A DNA stretch of 64,000 bases from Spelaeicoccus albus (GCF_013409065.1 NZ_JACBZP010000001.1:1674001-1738000); one strand, 5' to 3'; positions 15,978 to 24,901 are shown, numbered from the stretch's first letter. Notes: generated by a model from the letters alone, not told the origin. A program made the numbers and translations.

Positions 15978-18157
15978 TCGTACACCTCGCCGGCGGCCGC
16001 CTTGTCCCGCAGCGACTGCGGCACGTCGAACTGCGGGCCGTATTTGCCGGCCAGGTCGTCGGCGCGCGCGACAAATCCGGCAAGGCCGCCCTTGTACTGG
16101 TTGATGTATTGCAGCACGCCGCCGGTCCACGCCGGGAACCCGATTCCAAGGATCGACCCGAGGTTCGCATCCGGATACGACATGAGCACGCCTTCGTCAA
16201 AGCACCGCACGGTGTCGAGAGATTCGGCGAACAGCATGCGCTCTTGCAATTCGACGAAATCGTCATCGGTCAGGGTGACGCTTCCCGAACCGAACGCTTG
16301 GCGCAGGCCCGGCCACAGCCGCACCCTCTTGCCGTCGAAGTACTCGTAAAAGCCGGCGCCGCCGGACCTGCCGGTGCGCCCGAATTCATCAAGCATTCGG
16401 TCGATCACGACGTCCGAGGCGTGCGACTCCGGTTCCCGCCCGGCGGCGCGTTCGGCTTGTCTGCCCTCGTCGCGGATCTTGCGCGGCAGCGTGAGCGTGA
16501 GCTCGTCCATCAACTGCAGCGGGGGAGCCGGGTATCCGGCCTGCAGGCCGGCCTGCTCGATGGCTGCCGGTTCGACCCCCGCGGCAAGGGCGGCCATCGC
16601 CTCGTTCACGAAACCGCCGATCACGCGCGAGGTGAAGAACCCGCGCGAATCGTTCACGACTATCGGCGTCTTGTGAATCTGCATGGCGAAGTCGATTGTC
16701 TTGGCGAGTACGGCGTCCGACGTGTTTGCGCCGCGAATGATCTCGACGAGCGGCATTTTGTCGACCGGCGAGAAGAAATGAATCCCGATGAAGTCCTCTT
16801 GCCGGCTCACGCCCTCGGCCAGCGTCGTGATCGGCAACGACGACGTGTTCGAGCCCAGCACGGCGTCCGGCTGGACAATCGGTTCGAGCTCCGCAAACAC
16901 CGCGTGCTTGACCTCGACACTTTCGAACACGGCCTCGATCACGAAGTCGACGCCGGCCAGCGCGGACGGATCGCCGGACGGCGTGATGCGCCCGAGCAGC
17001 GCCGCGGACTTCTCTTCCGTGGTCTTGCCGGCGGCGAGCGCCTTCTGCTCCAGCGATTCGGCGTAGGCCTTGCCCTTGGCGGCGGCTTCGTCCGAGACGT
17101 CCTTCAGGACGACGTCGATGCCGGCCTTTGCGCTGACGTACGCGATCGCCGCGCCCATCATGCCGGCGCCGATCACGCCGACCTTGCGGGCCGTGTACTT
17201 CTCGAAGCCGTCGGGGCGCGATTTGCCGGCCTTGATGGCCTGCGCGTCGAAGAAGAACGCGCGGATCATGTTGTGTGCGACCTGCCCGGTCAACAAGTGC
17301 ACGAAGTACCGGGTCTCGATCAGCGCGGCCGTGTCGAAATCGACGAGCGCGCCTTCGCCGGCGGCTGCCAGGATCGCCTTCGGCGCCGGCATGTTCGCGC
17401 CCTTGACCTGCTTGCGCACGTTGCCGACCACCCCGGGAAAGTCGGCGGCCAGCCGTCCGCTGAACGCCGTCCCGCCGGGAATGCGGAAGCCGGGCACGTC
17501 CCATGGTTGTACGGCGCCCGGGTTGGCCGCGATCCAGTCGCGCGCCGCATCGATGAGCCGGTCGGCCGGCACGACGTCGTCGATCAGTCCGGCATCCTTG
17601 GCCGCTGCCGGCCCGAATTGTTTACCGGTGGCCAAAATCTTGGACACGGCCTCCACGATGCCGATCATGCGCACGGTACGCACGATGCCCCCGCCGCCCG
17701 GCAACAGACCAAGTCCGACCTCGGGGAAGCCGAACTTGGCGCCGGGCACGTCCGCGGCGATCCGGTGGTGCGCAGCAAGCGCGATCTCGAGGCCGCCGCC
17801 CAGTGCCGCGCCGTTCAGCGCGGCCACGACAGGTACGCCGAGAGTTTCCAACCGGCGCAGATCCGCTTTGGTGGATTGGACAGTCTCGGTGAGAGCGGCG
17901 GCGTCCGCCGGCCCGACCGCGGAGAGCTGCTTCAGATCGCCGCCGGCAAAGAAACTCGACTTCGCCGACGTCAGCACGACACCCGAGATCGAGTCACGCT
18001 CCGATTCCAGTCGTTCGACGCTCGCATGCATCGAGGCGCGGTACGAGTCGTTCATGGTGTTGACCTTTTGGGTCGGGTCGTCGATCGTCAGCGTGACGAT
18101 GCCGTCGGAGTCGGGGCCCGACCACCGGATGATGTTGTCCATGTTCTCGTTTCCCAT
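15974..18157 (-). CDS. fadB: Bifunctional enoyl-CoA hydratase / 3-hydroxyacyl-CoA dehydrogenase (FadB/FadJ type)
   Basis: About 727 residues from ATG 18157; ATG 18142 is an equally good start. The N-terminal crotonase domain (residues 10-190) keeps both catalytic glutamates (Glu124 in GGGLEIA, Glu146 in FGFPEVG). The NAD-binding domain begins at VGVIGAGMMG near 326, and two 3-hydroxyacyl-CoA dehydrogenase C-terminal domains follow. It hydrates enoyl-CoA and oxidises the product to 3-ketoacyl-CoA, which the adjacent thiolase cleaves. It follows fadA by eight bases and overlaps the crotonase gene. Confidence 0.93.
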   Translation of the reverse strand: MGNENMDNIIRWSGPDSDGIVTLTIDDPTQKVNTMNDSYRASMHASVERLESERDSISGVVLTSAKSSFFAGGDLKQLSAVGPADAAALTETVQSTKADLRRLETLGVPVVAALNGAALGGGLEIALAAHHRIAADVPGAKFGFPEVGLGLLPGGGGIVRTVRMIGIVEAVSKILATGKQFGPAAAKDAGLIDDVVPADRLIDAARDWIAANPGAVQPWDVPGFRIPGGTAFSGRLAADFPGVVGNVRKQVKGANMPAPKAILAAAGEGALVDFDTAALIETRYFVHLLTGQVAHNMIRAFFFDAQAIKAGKSRPDGFEKYTARKVGVIGAGMMGAAIAYVSAKAGIDVVLKDVSDEAAAKGKAYAESLEQKALAAGKTTEEKSAALLGRITPSGDPSALAGVDFVIEAVFESVEVKHAVFAELEPIVQPDAVLGSNTSSLPITTLAEGVSRQEDFIGIHFFSPVDKMPLVEIIRGANTSDAVLAKTIDFAMQIHKTPIVVNDSRGFFTSRVIGGFVNEAMAALAAGVEPAAIEQAGLQAGYPAPPLQLMDELTLTLPRKIRDEGRQAERAAGREPESHASDVVIDRMLDEFGRTGRSGGAGFYEYFDGKRVRLWPGLRQAFGSGSVTLTDDDFVELQERMLFAESLDTVRCFDEGVLMSYPDANLGSILGIGFPAWTGGVLQYINQYKGGLAGFVARADDLAGKYGPQFDVPQSLRDKAAAGEVYE

Positions 18158-18165
18158 TTCGTCGT

Positions 18166-19377
18166 TCACACGCGTTCGATGATCGTTGCCACGCCCATGC
18201 CGCCGCCAATGCACAAGGTGATGAGTGCGCGGCGGAGATTCCGGCGTTCGTGTTCGTCGACCATGGTGCCCACCAGCATGGCGCCCGTCGCCCCGAGCGG
18301 ATGGCCCATGGCGATTGCGCCGCCGTTGACGTTCACCTTGTCGGCGGGCAGGTCGAAATCACGCACCCACTTCATGACGACCGAAGCGAACGCTTCGTTG
18401 ATCTCGAACAGGTCGATGTCGCCAGTCGTCAGGCCGGCGGTCTTCAGCACCTTCTCGGTGGCGGGGGTCGGGCCGGTCAGCATGATCGTCGGATCGGAAC
18501 CGGTGACCGCGGTGGCGACGACGCGGGCGCGCGGCGTCAGGCCCTGTGCCGCGCCGGCCTCTTCGCTGCCGACCAGCACGAGCGCCGACCCGTCCACTAT
18601 GCCCGACGAGTTGCCCGGATGGTGCACGTGGTTGATGGCTTCGACGGAGTAGTACTTTTGCAACGCGACGGCGTCGAACCCGCCGATCCGACCGAGCTTT
18701 GCAAACGACGGCTTCAGCCCGGCGAGCGACTCGAGCGTTGATTCCGGACGGCGGTGCTCGTCGTGATCGAGAACCGTCACGCCGTTGATGTCCTTCACGG
18801 GCACGACGGATCGTGCGAAGTAGCCGGATTTCCACGCGTGGTCGGCGCGTTGCTGGCTGGTGACGGCGTACTGGTCGACCTGCTCGCGGGTGAACCCCTG
18901 CACCGTGGCGATCAAGTCGGCACTGATGCCTTGCGGCACGAAGTAGGTGTCGTAGTTCGTGCCGGCATCGCTCGGCCACGCGCCGCCGTCCGAACCGATC
19001 GGTACGCGCGACATCGATTCGACGCCGCCGGCCATTATCAACGAATCCCATCCGGAGACGATGCGCTGGGCTGCCTGGTTCACCGCTTCCAGGCCCGACG
19101 CGCAGAACCGGTTGAGCTGGACGCCGGCCACGGTGTCGGGAAGCCCCGCCGCAATGGCGGCGGTCCGGGCGATATCGGCGCCTTGTTCGGCGACGGGGGA
19201 GACGACCCCGAGGATTATGTCGTCGATGACGGCGGGGTCCAGGTCGGGGAACCTGTCCCGGATTTCCCCGATCAGTCCGACGACCAGATCGATGGGCCTG
19301 GTGGCGTGCAGCGCCCCGTTCTTTCCCTTGCCGCGAGGCGTTCTGATCGCCTCGTAAATGAATGCGTCGTGCGTCAT
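18166..19377 (-). CDS. fadA: Acetyl-CoA C-acyltransferase (3-ketoacyl-CoA thiolase)
   Basis: A 403-residue thiolase. The nucleophilic Cys lies in [10 protein letters not shown] near residue 90. The catalytic His is in GHPLGATG, and the second Cys in CIGGGMG close to the C-terminus. It cleaves 3-ketoacyl-CoA with CoA to give acetyl-CoA and a shortened acyl-CoA. It is the first gene of the operon fadA-fadB-crotonase-MBL and starts at ATG 19377 after AAAGGAG. A palindromic promoter element lies upstream. Length and motifs are standard for the family. Confidence 0.95.
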   Translation of the reverse strand: MTHDAFIYEAIRTPRGKGKNGALHATRPIDLVVGLIGEIRDRFPDLDPAVIDDIILGVVSPVAEQGADIARTAAIAAGLPDTVAGVQLNRFCASGLEAVNQAAQRIVSGWDSLIMAGGVESMSRVPIGSDGGAWPSDAGTNYDTYFVPQGISADLIATVQGFTREQVDQYAVTSQQRADHAWKSGYFARSVVPVKDINGVTVLDHDEHRRPESTLESLAGLKPSFAKLGRIGGFDAVALQKYYSVEAINHVHHPGNSSGIVDGSALVLVGSEEAGAAQGLTPRARVVATAVTGSDPTIMLTGPTPATEKVLKTAGLTTGDIDLFEINEAFASVVMKWVRDFDLPADKVNVNGGAIAMGHPLGATGAMLVGTMVDEHERRNLRRALITLCIGGGMGVATIIERV

Positions 19378-19410
19378 GGCCGATGTGCTCCTTTGCCGGG
19401 TACCCCCGCT

Positions 19411-19426
19411 ATGTTACTCACGAGTA
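19411..19426 (-). promoter_or_regulatory. Palindrome overlapping the fadA -10 box
   Basis: TACTC-AC-GAGTA (19415-19426) is a perfect 5+5 palindrome. On the minus strand it runs into TAACAT (19416-19411), a good -10 hexamer placed 34 bases before the fadA start. Short palindromes of this kind are typical of TetR-family regulators of acyl-CoA metabolism, but no such regulator gene is in the window. A repressor bound here would block the promoter of the beta-oxidation operon. Confidence 0.5.
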
Positions 19427-19475
19427 GTTTATCCGGTGGTGCACTGGATGGGGCCGCCAGGCCGTCGGTGCTTCG

Positions 19476-20441
19476 TCAGCCGAGCCAACGGTTCAAGAAC
19501 GCGGCGACCTTGGCGCGCATTCGTCGATCGAACGCCTTGATCGAGTGCCGATGACCGGGGACGAGGTCGAGCGTGTGAGGCACCCGCGCGGCGCGCAGCG
19601 CCGATGCGAACGCCTTGCCTTGCGCGGACGGCACGAGTTCGTTCTCGGACCCGCCGATGAAGACCGGCGGGTCGGACGGGTCGACGGCGTAGAGCGGCGA
19701 AGCGGCCTTGCTCTGGGCGCACCGCGCGAACGTGCGGCAGTGCAGGTATGCAAGCTCGAGGCGCTGCAGGTAAGCGCCGGGGCGGCCGCGGCGCTGCCCC
19801 GCTGCCGTCAGATCGATCGGCCCCGACAAGTCGACGACGGCGGCGACGCGCGTGCCCGAATGGAGATCGCCGGTCCCGCGCATGCCGAGGAGCGCGGCGA
19901 GATTCCCGCCGGCGGACCCGCCGAAGACCCCCAAGCGGTGCGGATCGACGGCGAACCGTTTGGCGTTTTTCGGCGTGCGGATCCAGCGCAGCGCTGCAGT
20001 CACGTCGTCGAGTTGCGCGGGGAAGCGGGCGGCGGGCACGAGCCGGTAGTTGAGGGAAAAGGCGACGTATCCCTGTGTTGCGAGCCAGCGGCAGACGTCC
20101 GTCCAGCCTGCGCCGGACTTGTCGCCGTGTGCCCAGCCGCCACCATGGATCTCGAGGACGGCCGGCCGGTTGCCGGCTGCGGAATCCGCCGAAGCGGCCG
20201 GTGAGCACACGGTGAGCGACTGATTGGGCGAGGCAGTGCCGTAGCGGATGTTCGAGGAGAGAGAAACGCGGGCGAGCTGCGGCTCCGCGTCGCTGTGTGT
20301 CGTGGCCCGGGCCGCCCGAGCCCCGGAGTCCAGGGGGCCGGTAGTGGTCATGACAAGGACCGCCACGACCACGGCGGCTAGGAATGCCGGCAGCGAGAAG
20401 TGGCGGACATACCGGTACCAGCGCGCACGTCGCGTATTCAC
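19476..20441 (-). CDS. Exported alpha/beta hydrolase, esterase/lipase (HGGGW type)
   Basis: A 321-residue protein starting at GTG 20441, chosen because GGAGG lies at a good distance upstream; the frame is open for 18 more codons. A hydrophobic segment at about residues 12-32 is a signal peptide or membrane anchor. The oxyanion motif is HGGGWAHGDKSG, the nucleophile elbow is GGSAGGN, and a His sits in PGHRHS near the C-terminus. This is the carboxylesterase/arylacetamide-deacetylase-like family. It is divergent from aroQ. The natural ester substrate is unknown. Confidence 0.8.
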   Translation of the reverse strand: MNTRRARWYRYVRHFSLPAFLAAVVVAVLVMTTTGPLDSGARAARATTHSDAEPQLARVSLSSNIRYGTASPNQSLTVCSPAASADSAAGNRPAVLEIHGGGWAHGDKSGAGWTDVCRWLATQGYVAFSLNYRLVPAARFPAQLDDVTAALRWIRTPKNAKRFAVDPHRLGVFGGSAGGNLAALLGMRGTGDLHSGTRVAAVVDLSGPIDLTAAGQRRGRPGAYLQRLELAYLHCRTFARCAQSKAASPLYAVDPSDPPVFIGGSENELVPSAQGKAFASALRAARVPHTLDLVPGHRHSIKAFDRRMRAKVAAFLNRWLG

Positions 20442-20647
20442 ATAACCTCCAGCGCCGCCGAATCGACGTGTCGAGGACGAATACGGCGAAAGCACTGCGG
20501 CGTATCGATAATACCGACGGCTCGGCCCCCGATGACGCCGCCTGCCAAAACGTCATTGATTCGAGAGCATTCGGTGACAATTCGTGCTGCGCGGTATCGT
20601 GTGAGCACCGGCGAGACGACCCCGCGCACGACGATGAAAGGGCCCCG

Positions 20648-21100
20648 ATGACCGACGCACTACCGCGAATCCTGCTGCTCAACGGCCCGAACTTGAACGC
20701 CCTGGGCCTGCGCGAGCCCGAGCTGTACGGGCGGCACACGCTGGACGACGCGGAGCAGCTGGCGCAGGGGCGTGCCGCGTCCGCCGGTTTCGGTCTCGAC
20801 GCGTTGCAAAGCAATCACGAAGGCGCGCTGATCGACCGGATTCACCAGGCGAGGACCACTCACGCCGGAATCGTGATCAACCCGGGCGGTCTGGCGCACA
20901 CCTCGGTCGCCTTGGCCGACGCGATCCGTTCGGTGGCACTTCCGACGATCGAAGTGCACGTGACGAACGTGTACCGGCGTGAGGAATTCCGGCATCATTC
21001 CTATCTCTCGGCGGCGGCCGAAGCAGTCATTGCCGGGGCCGGAGTGGCCGGATACGGTCTTGCCGTCGACTGTCTGGTCGAACTGCTTGCAGAAAAATGA
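20648..21100 (+). CDS. aroQ: 3-dehydroquinate dehydratase, type II
   Basis: A 150-residue enzyme starting at ATG 20648 after AAAGGGG. NGPNLNALGLREPELYG carries the catalytic Arg and Tyr, QSNHEG follows, and INPGGLAHTSVA plus EVHVTNVYRREEFR complete the active site. Type II enzymes are dodecamers that dehydrate 3-dehydroquinate by anti elimination in the shikimate pathway. A strong hairpin 12 bases after the stop separates it from the sulfur locus. No other shikimate gene is nearby, so this may be a stand-alone or catabolic copy for quinate use; the sequence cannot distinguish these. Confidence 0.92.
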   Translation: MTDALPRILLLNGPNLNALGLREPELYGRHTLDDAEQLAQGRAASAGFGLDALQSNHEGALIDRIHQARTTHAGIVINPGGLAHTSVALADAIRSVALPTIEVHVTNVYRREEFRHHSYLSAAAEAVIAGAGVAGYGLAVDCLVELLAEK

Positions 21101-21112
21101 CGCGAGCCGGTC

Positions 21113-21165
21113 ACAAGTTCAGCCCCGCGCCGGGGTGATCTGTCCGGCACGGGGCTGAAACTTGT
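21113..21165. terminator. Bidirectional hairpin between aroQ and the IscA-like gene
   Basis: ACAAGTTCAGCCCCG pairs with CGGGGCTGAAACTTGT with a single bulged base, and the inner CGCCGG/CCGGCA extends the stem. It lies between two convergent genes (stops at 21100 and 21206). There is no clear U-tract on either side, as is common in actinomycetes. Confidence 0.7.
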
Positions 21166-21205
21166 GTGCTCGTCGGGGACGAACTACCCCGCGGAGCCGG
21201 TTGAG

Positions 21206-21511
21206 CTATTCGGCAAGTTCGCCGAGCTGGAACGTGACCGCTCCGGCCTCGTCGACCTGGGCATCGAGCACCTTGTCGGCCAAAACCGTTGATGCGGTCT
21301 CGGACAAGAAGACGCGAGCGCCTTCGCTTTCCACTACCTCGTCGCCCTCAGCCGGCGCGTCGGCCGTGGCGACAGTGAATTCTTCGGGCGTGCTTTCTTC
21401 GCTGCTGATCCGCAGACCGACTTGATCGGCCTGGGCCGTTTCGCTTTCCTGCGCCGACTGATCGGCGATGGTCTTGACGATCGTGCTGGCGTTCGGGGTC
21501 AGGGTGAGCAT
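21206..21511 (-). CDS. HesB/IscA-like small protein lacking the cysteines
   Basis: A 101-residue protein starting at ATG 21511 after GGAG. The layout MLTLTPNAST, GLRISSEE, VVESEGARVFLSETAS and a C-terminal strand fits the HesB/IscA fold used for iron-sulfur assembly. It contains no cysteine, whereas true A-type carriers need three. Such Cys-free relatives are widespread in actinobacteria and are often annotated as Fe-S biogenesis proteins without proof. It lies 120 bases downstream of the tusA-like gene on the same strand. A cluster-carrier role is unlikely. Confidence 0.65.
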   Translation of the reverse strand: MLTLTPNASTIVKTIADQSAQESETAQADQVGLRISSEESTPEEFTVATADAPAEGDEVVESEGARVFLSETASTVLADKVLDAQVDEAGAVTFQLGELAE

Positions 21512-21630
21512 GAAGAGCTCCAATCCGATTGAAAATGCGGCAGTCTCCACCGTTTCGTAACCACGGGGCGGTACGCAACAGTCAAACTGGATTTTCGCTC
21601 TCGGCGTGAGGCCCCGCGGGGCCCGGGATA

Positions 21631-21855
21631 TCAGGGTTTTTGCACCGTGATCGTCCACGACGCGTTCGTCACCTTGGCGAAATTGGTCACCGGGTACCCG
21701 TTCTCGGCGGCCCAGCGGGGGAGCGCGTCGGTGGCCTGCGTGCAGTCGAAGTTGATGATCAACTCGTCGCCGGCCGCAAGGTCGCCAATTGCCGCTTTCG
21801 CTTCTTCGAGCGGGAACGGGCAGACTTGGCCGTCGGTTTCCAGTGTCTTTTGCAT
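21631..21855 (-). CDS. tusA: TusA-family sulfur carrier protein
   Basis: A 74-residue protein with the TusA core: a short N-terminal strand, then CPFP (the CPxP sulfur-relay motif, Cys12), the first helix (LEEAKAAIGDL) and GDELIINFDCTQATDALPRWA. Family members accept persulfide sulfur on the first Cys and pass it on for tRNA thiolation, molybdenum cofactor or thiosulfate use. It follows the short YeeE-like gene by 21 bases; YeeE and TusA-type proteins are known partners in thiosulfate uptake. Cys38 is an additional cysteine. Confidence 0.85.
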   Translation of the reverse strand: MQKTLETDGQVCPFPLEEAKAAIGDLAAGDELIINFDCTQATDALPRWAAENGYPVTNFAKVTNASWTITVQKP

Positions 21856-21876
21856 CAGGGGAACTCCTTAATGGTG

Positions 21877-22179
21877 TCAGCGGTGCGCGGCAGTCCGGGG
21901 TGCCGGAACGGATGCGGGATCGCCCGGCGCCACGGGACGATTCCGGTGCGGGGTGATGGTGAGCTTGGCGGCCAGCCCGTTGCCGACAGTGCACCCGCCG
22001 GCCAGCGAGGCGCCGATGCCCATCAGGGCGCCGCCGCCGAGGCCGACGCCGATGACCAGAACGCCGACGACTATCCACGGAGAGACGCCCAAAGCGCCGT
22101 AAATGGTGCTGGAGTCGATGGCCACGCTGCGTACCGCGAAGCCGAGTATCGCGCCGACAATCAGTCCGGAAATGAGCAT
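21877..22179 (-). CDS. Short YeeE/YedE-like membrane protein, possibly truncated
   Basis: A 100-residue protein starting at ATG 22179 with GAGGATC upstream. It begins like YeeE/YedE thiosulfate transporters (LISGLIVGAILGF), has a second hydrophobic segment, then the hallmark GASLAGGCTVGNGL with the transport cysteine. Full YeeE proteins are about 350 residues and half-size PmpA-type ones about 140, so this one is short. The last 22 residues are Pro/Ala/Arg-rich and look non-homologous. It precedes the TusA gene, the normal YeeE partner. It may be an internally deleted remnant or a minimal form. Confidence 0.6.
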   Translation of the reverse strand: MLISGLIVGAILGFAVRSVAIDSSTIYGALGVSPWIVVGVLVIGVGLGGGALMGIGASLAGGCTVGNGLAAKLTITPHRNRPVAPGDPASVPAPRTAAHR

Positions 22180-22352
22180 AGAAGATCCTCGGTGAGTGCG
22201 AAGTGAAAGATGGGGAACGGCTGCCGGGACGCTGTCGCATTCCGTCATAAACGCGCCGAGGACTCAGGCCTGCCGAGAAATACTCCCCGGCGCCGCGGCG
22301 TTGCCGACACCACAAGACAATGCACCGCAACGTGAAGAAAGTGAGACATCAG

Positions 22353-23003
22353 GTGTCGAAGATCGCCATTATCGGAGGACACGGCAAGATCGCTTTGCAG
22401 CTGGCGCGCATCTTGACCGGCGACGGACATTCCGTCAGCTCATTGATTCGCAATCCGGACCACACCGCGGACGTCGAGCGGACCGGCGCGTCGCCGGTCA
22501 TGGCGGATGTCGAGCGCATGGACGTGGGCGCCATGGCTGCTGCAATGGCCGGGCAGGACGCGGTCGTGTGGTCGGCGGGGGCCGGCGGCGGCGACCCCGA
22601 ACGAACCTACGCGGTCGACAGGGACGCGGCGATCCGATCGATGGACGCGGCCGAGCAGGCAGGAGTTCCGCGGTACGTCATGGTGTCGTATTTCGGTGCC
22701 TCGCCGCAGCACGGTGTCGACCCGGACAATCCGTTTTATGCCTACGCCGAGTCCAAGGCGGCGGCCGATGCGCACCTTGCGGCAACCTCGTTGGCGTGGA
22801 CCATTCTGGGGCCCGGCAAACTCACCGACGGACCGGCCACCGGGTTGATCGAGATCGGGGCCGACTCCGGCGAAGTGACCCGCGACGACGTGGCAGGCGT
22901 GGCCGCAACGGTGCTGCGGATGCCGGAGTCGGCAGGCAAATTCCTGCAGTTCACGGGTGGCGACACGCCGATCGACCGCGCCCTCGCCGACGCGAGCCGC
23001 TGA
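22353..23003 (+). CDS. NAD(P)-binding Rossmann-fold protein (atypical SDR)
   Basis: A 216-residue protein. I place the start at GTG 22353, preceded by AAAGTGAG; an in-frame ATG at 22320 adds 11 residues. IAIIGGHGKIA is the nucleotide-binding loop of NmrA/YwnB-like atypical short-chain dehydrogenases. VVWSAGAGG and MVSYFGAS follow, with YAESKAAAD in the position of the YxxxK motif. Such proteins sense or oxidise using NAD(P)H; the substrate is unknown. It is divergent from the YeeE-like gene. Confidence 0.78.
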   Translation: MSKIAIIGGHGKIALQLARILTGDGHSVSSLIRNPDHTADVERTGASPVMADVERMDVGAMAAAMAGQDAVVWSAGAGGGDPERTYAVDRDAAIRSMDAAEQAGVPRYVMVSYFGASPQHGVDPDNPFYAYAESKAAADAHLAATSLAWTILGPGKLTDGPATGLIEIGADSGEVTRDDVAGVAATVLRMPESAGKFLQFTGGDTPIDRALADASR

Positions 23004-23049
23004 CGGCGAACGGGGAGGGGGAAACCGAAACCGCAAGCCGCGGTTTGGA

Positions 23050-23079
23050 TTGTTGAACAAATCTATTGACTTGCTCAAT
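23050..23079 (+). promoter_or_regulatory. Two tandem palindromes in the peptide transporter upstream region
   Basis: TTGTTGAACAA (23050-23060) is a perfect odd palindrome. ATTGA-CTTGC-TCAAT (23065-23079) is a second one five bases on. TTGACT inside the second may be a -35 box, with AACACT 17 bases downstream as a weak -10. They lie about 155-185 bases before the substrate-binding protein start and are candidate operators of the transporter operon. Confidence 0.4.
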
Positions 23080-23106
23080 GTGACATGGAACACTTCGAGT
23101 CAAGCC

Positions 23107-23138
23107 ACGCCGGCGATCACCAGTCGCCGGCGTTTCTT
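23107..23138 (+). terminator. Hairpin with short T-run in the leader of the peptide transporter operon
   Basis: ACGCCGGCGA pairs perfectly with TCGCCGGCGT across a seven-base loop, followed by TTCTT. It is 104 bases after the stop of the NAD(P)-binding protein and about 100 bases before the substrate-binding protein start. It could end the upstream transcript. If the promoter lies near 23066, it sits in the leader and could act as an attenuator. Confidence 0.5.
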
Positions 23139-23233
23139 GCCTATCAGGCTGTCACTCGTGTGCCGACCGCTCGTCAGAGACGCAGCCGACAAACTTCACA
23201 ATCGCTTCGTGATCTTTTTCAAGGGAGAAGTAG

Positions 23234-24853
23234 ATGCGTTCGCTATCGGTTCCCGCCTCCACGCGCCGCAGTTCGGCGCGATCGAGGGGCAAAGCCCGCA
23301 CCACCGTCACGGCGATAGTCGTCACAGCGGCAATGGCTCTGGCCGGCTGCACGACCGGTGGCGGCGGCCCCGATAAATCCGGCTCCGGCGGCGGGTCGAG
23401 TGAGACGTTCAATATCGGCATCGGCGTTGATCTGGACTCCGTCGATCCGGCACAGCAGACGACGACCACTGTGCAGAACGTGATCGACTACGGGCTGGAA
23501 CCTCTGGTCAAGCTGACCAAGCAGGGTAAGACGGCGCCCGGCCTGGCCAAGTCGTGGGACACGTCCAAGGACGGCAAGGCCATCACTTTCCACTTGCGCA
23601 AGGGCGTGAAGTTCCATGACGGAACGCCGTTCAATGCCAAAGCCGTGAAATTCAACCTCGACCGCATTCTCGACCCGAAGGTCAAGGTGCCGCTGCGCAG
23701 CGCCTTCGAGGTGATCACGAAGGTCGACGTCGTCGACGATTCGACGGTCAAGCTCGAATTGAAATATGCCGATCCGCTGTTGATCAATAATCTCGGTATC
23801 ACGACGTCGTCGATGCTCTCGCCCACATCGGTGAAGAAGGACGGCAACAGCTACAAGAACGTCGTCAAACCGGTCGGTACCGGGCCGTACGCGTTCCAGA
23901 AGTTCGACAAGGGAAGCCTTGTCGTCTATAAGAAGGCAAAGGACTACTGGGGCAAGAAGCCGTATTACGGCGAGGTCGACTTCCACATCATGCCCGAAGC
24001 GAACTCCCGCGAAGCCGGGCTTCGCTCGGGACAACTGCAAATGATCATGAACCCGCCGGTCAGCGATTTGAAATCGCTCGATTCGGGCTCCGACCTCAAG
24101 GTGCTCAAGGCTCCGAGCGACAGGTCCGTGTTCATTGCGTTCAACAACTCGAAGCCGCCGTTCAACAACGCAAAGGTCCGGAAGGCGTTCAACTACGCGG
24201 TCAACAAGAAAAGCATCATCAAGCATGTGCTCTTTGGTGCCGTCGATTTGATGGATTCGCCGTTGGCCAAGAGCCTGACCGGCTATTGTTCGGTCGGTTC
24301 CTATCCGTACAACCCGAAAAAGGCCAAGAAGCTCCTGAAGGAAGCCGGCGCCACGAATTTGTCCATCAAGTTCGGCACGCCGACCGGCAGGTACCTGCAA
24401 GACAAGCAAGCGGCCGAAGCCATTGCGTCGAATCTGCGGGACGTCGGTGTCAAGGTCAAGGTGCAAACCATGGACTGGCCGTCGTACCAAGCCAAGACGA
24501 ACCTGAAAAAGGGCGGCTTCGACATGCACATTCTCGGCTGGGCCCCCGGCGCGTTGGACGCACCGACGCAGTTCGAGATGTTCCAGAAATCGGATTGGCC
24601 GCCGAACGGATTGGCTACCGCGTTCTACACCAACCCGAAGGTCGAGAAGCTGATCGCGTCGGGCAACAAGGAACTGAACACGTCCAAGCGCAACGATGAC
24701 TACTGCCAGGCGCAAAAGCTCATCTGGGGCGATGCGCCGTGGCTGTTCCTGTGGAGCCAGACGCTGATCCTCGCCTACTCGACGAAGGTCGCCGGAGTGT
24801 CGTATATCCCGAACGAGAAGTTCAACACGATCTACGCGCATCCGGCGAGCTGA
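23234..24853 (+). CDS. Oligopeptide/dipeptide ABC transporter substrate-binding lipoprotein
   Basis: A 539-residue family 5 solute-binding protein starting at ATG 23234 after AGGGAG. The N-terminus is basic, then hydrophobic, with the lipobox LAGC near residue 36 and a Gly/Ser-rich linker. The core shows IGVDLDSVDPAQ, ITFHLRKGVKFHDGTPFNAKAVKFNLDRI (given in parts) and LKIKFGTPTG-like strands typical of DppA/OppA. It should capture peptides or similar ligands outside the membrane and hand them to the permeases encoded next. Lysine is unusually frequent compared with neighbouring genes, as in many exported binding proteins. Confidence 0.9.
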   Translation: MRSLSVPASTRRSSARSRGKARTTVTAIVVTAAMALAGCTTGGGGPDKSGSGGGSSETFNIGIGVDLDSVDPAQQTTTTVQNVIDYGLEPLVKLTKQGKTAPGLAKSWDTSKDGKAITFHLRKGVKFHDGTPFNAKAVKFNLDRILDPKVKVPLRSAFEVITKVDVVDDSTVKLELKYADPLLINNLGITTSSMLSPTSVKKDGNSYKNVVKPVGTGPYAFQKFDKGSLVVYKKAKDYWGKKPYYGEVDFHIMPEANSREAGLRSGQLQMIMNPPVSDLKSLDSGSDLKVLKAPSDRSVFIAFNNSKPPFNNAKVRKAFNYAVNKKSIIKHVLFGAVDLMDSPLAKSLTGYCSVGSYPYNPKKAKKLLKEAGATNLSIKFGTPTGRYLQDKQAAEAIASNLRDVGVKVKVQTMDWPSYQAKTNLKKGGFDMHILGWAPGALDAPTQFEMFQKSDWPPNGLATAFYTNPKVEKLIASGNKELNTSKRNDDYCQAQKLIWGDAPWLFLWSQTLILAYSTKVAGVSYIPNEKFNTIYAHPAS

Positions 24854-24901
24854 CCCACGGGCGGCCATGCAAGCGACCACTGACTTGAAGAAGAGGCACG
24901 A

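Noticed and set aside
15878-18652. A 900-codon open frame on the plus strand opposite fadB
   Set aside because: No domain or motif, and it mirrors the third codon positions of the FadB and FadA genes.
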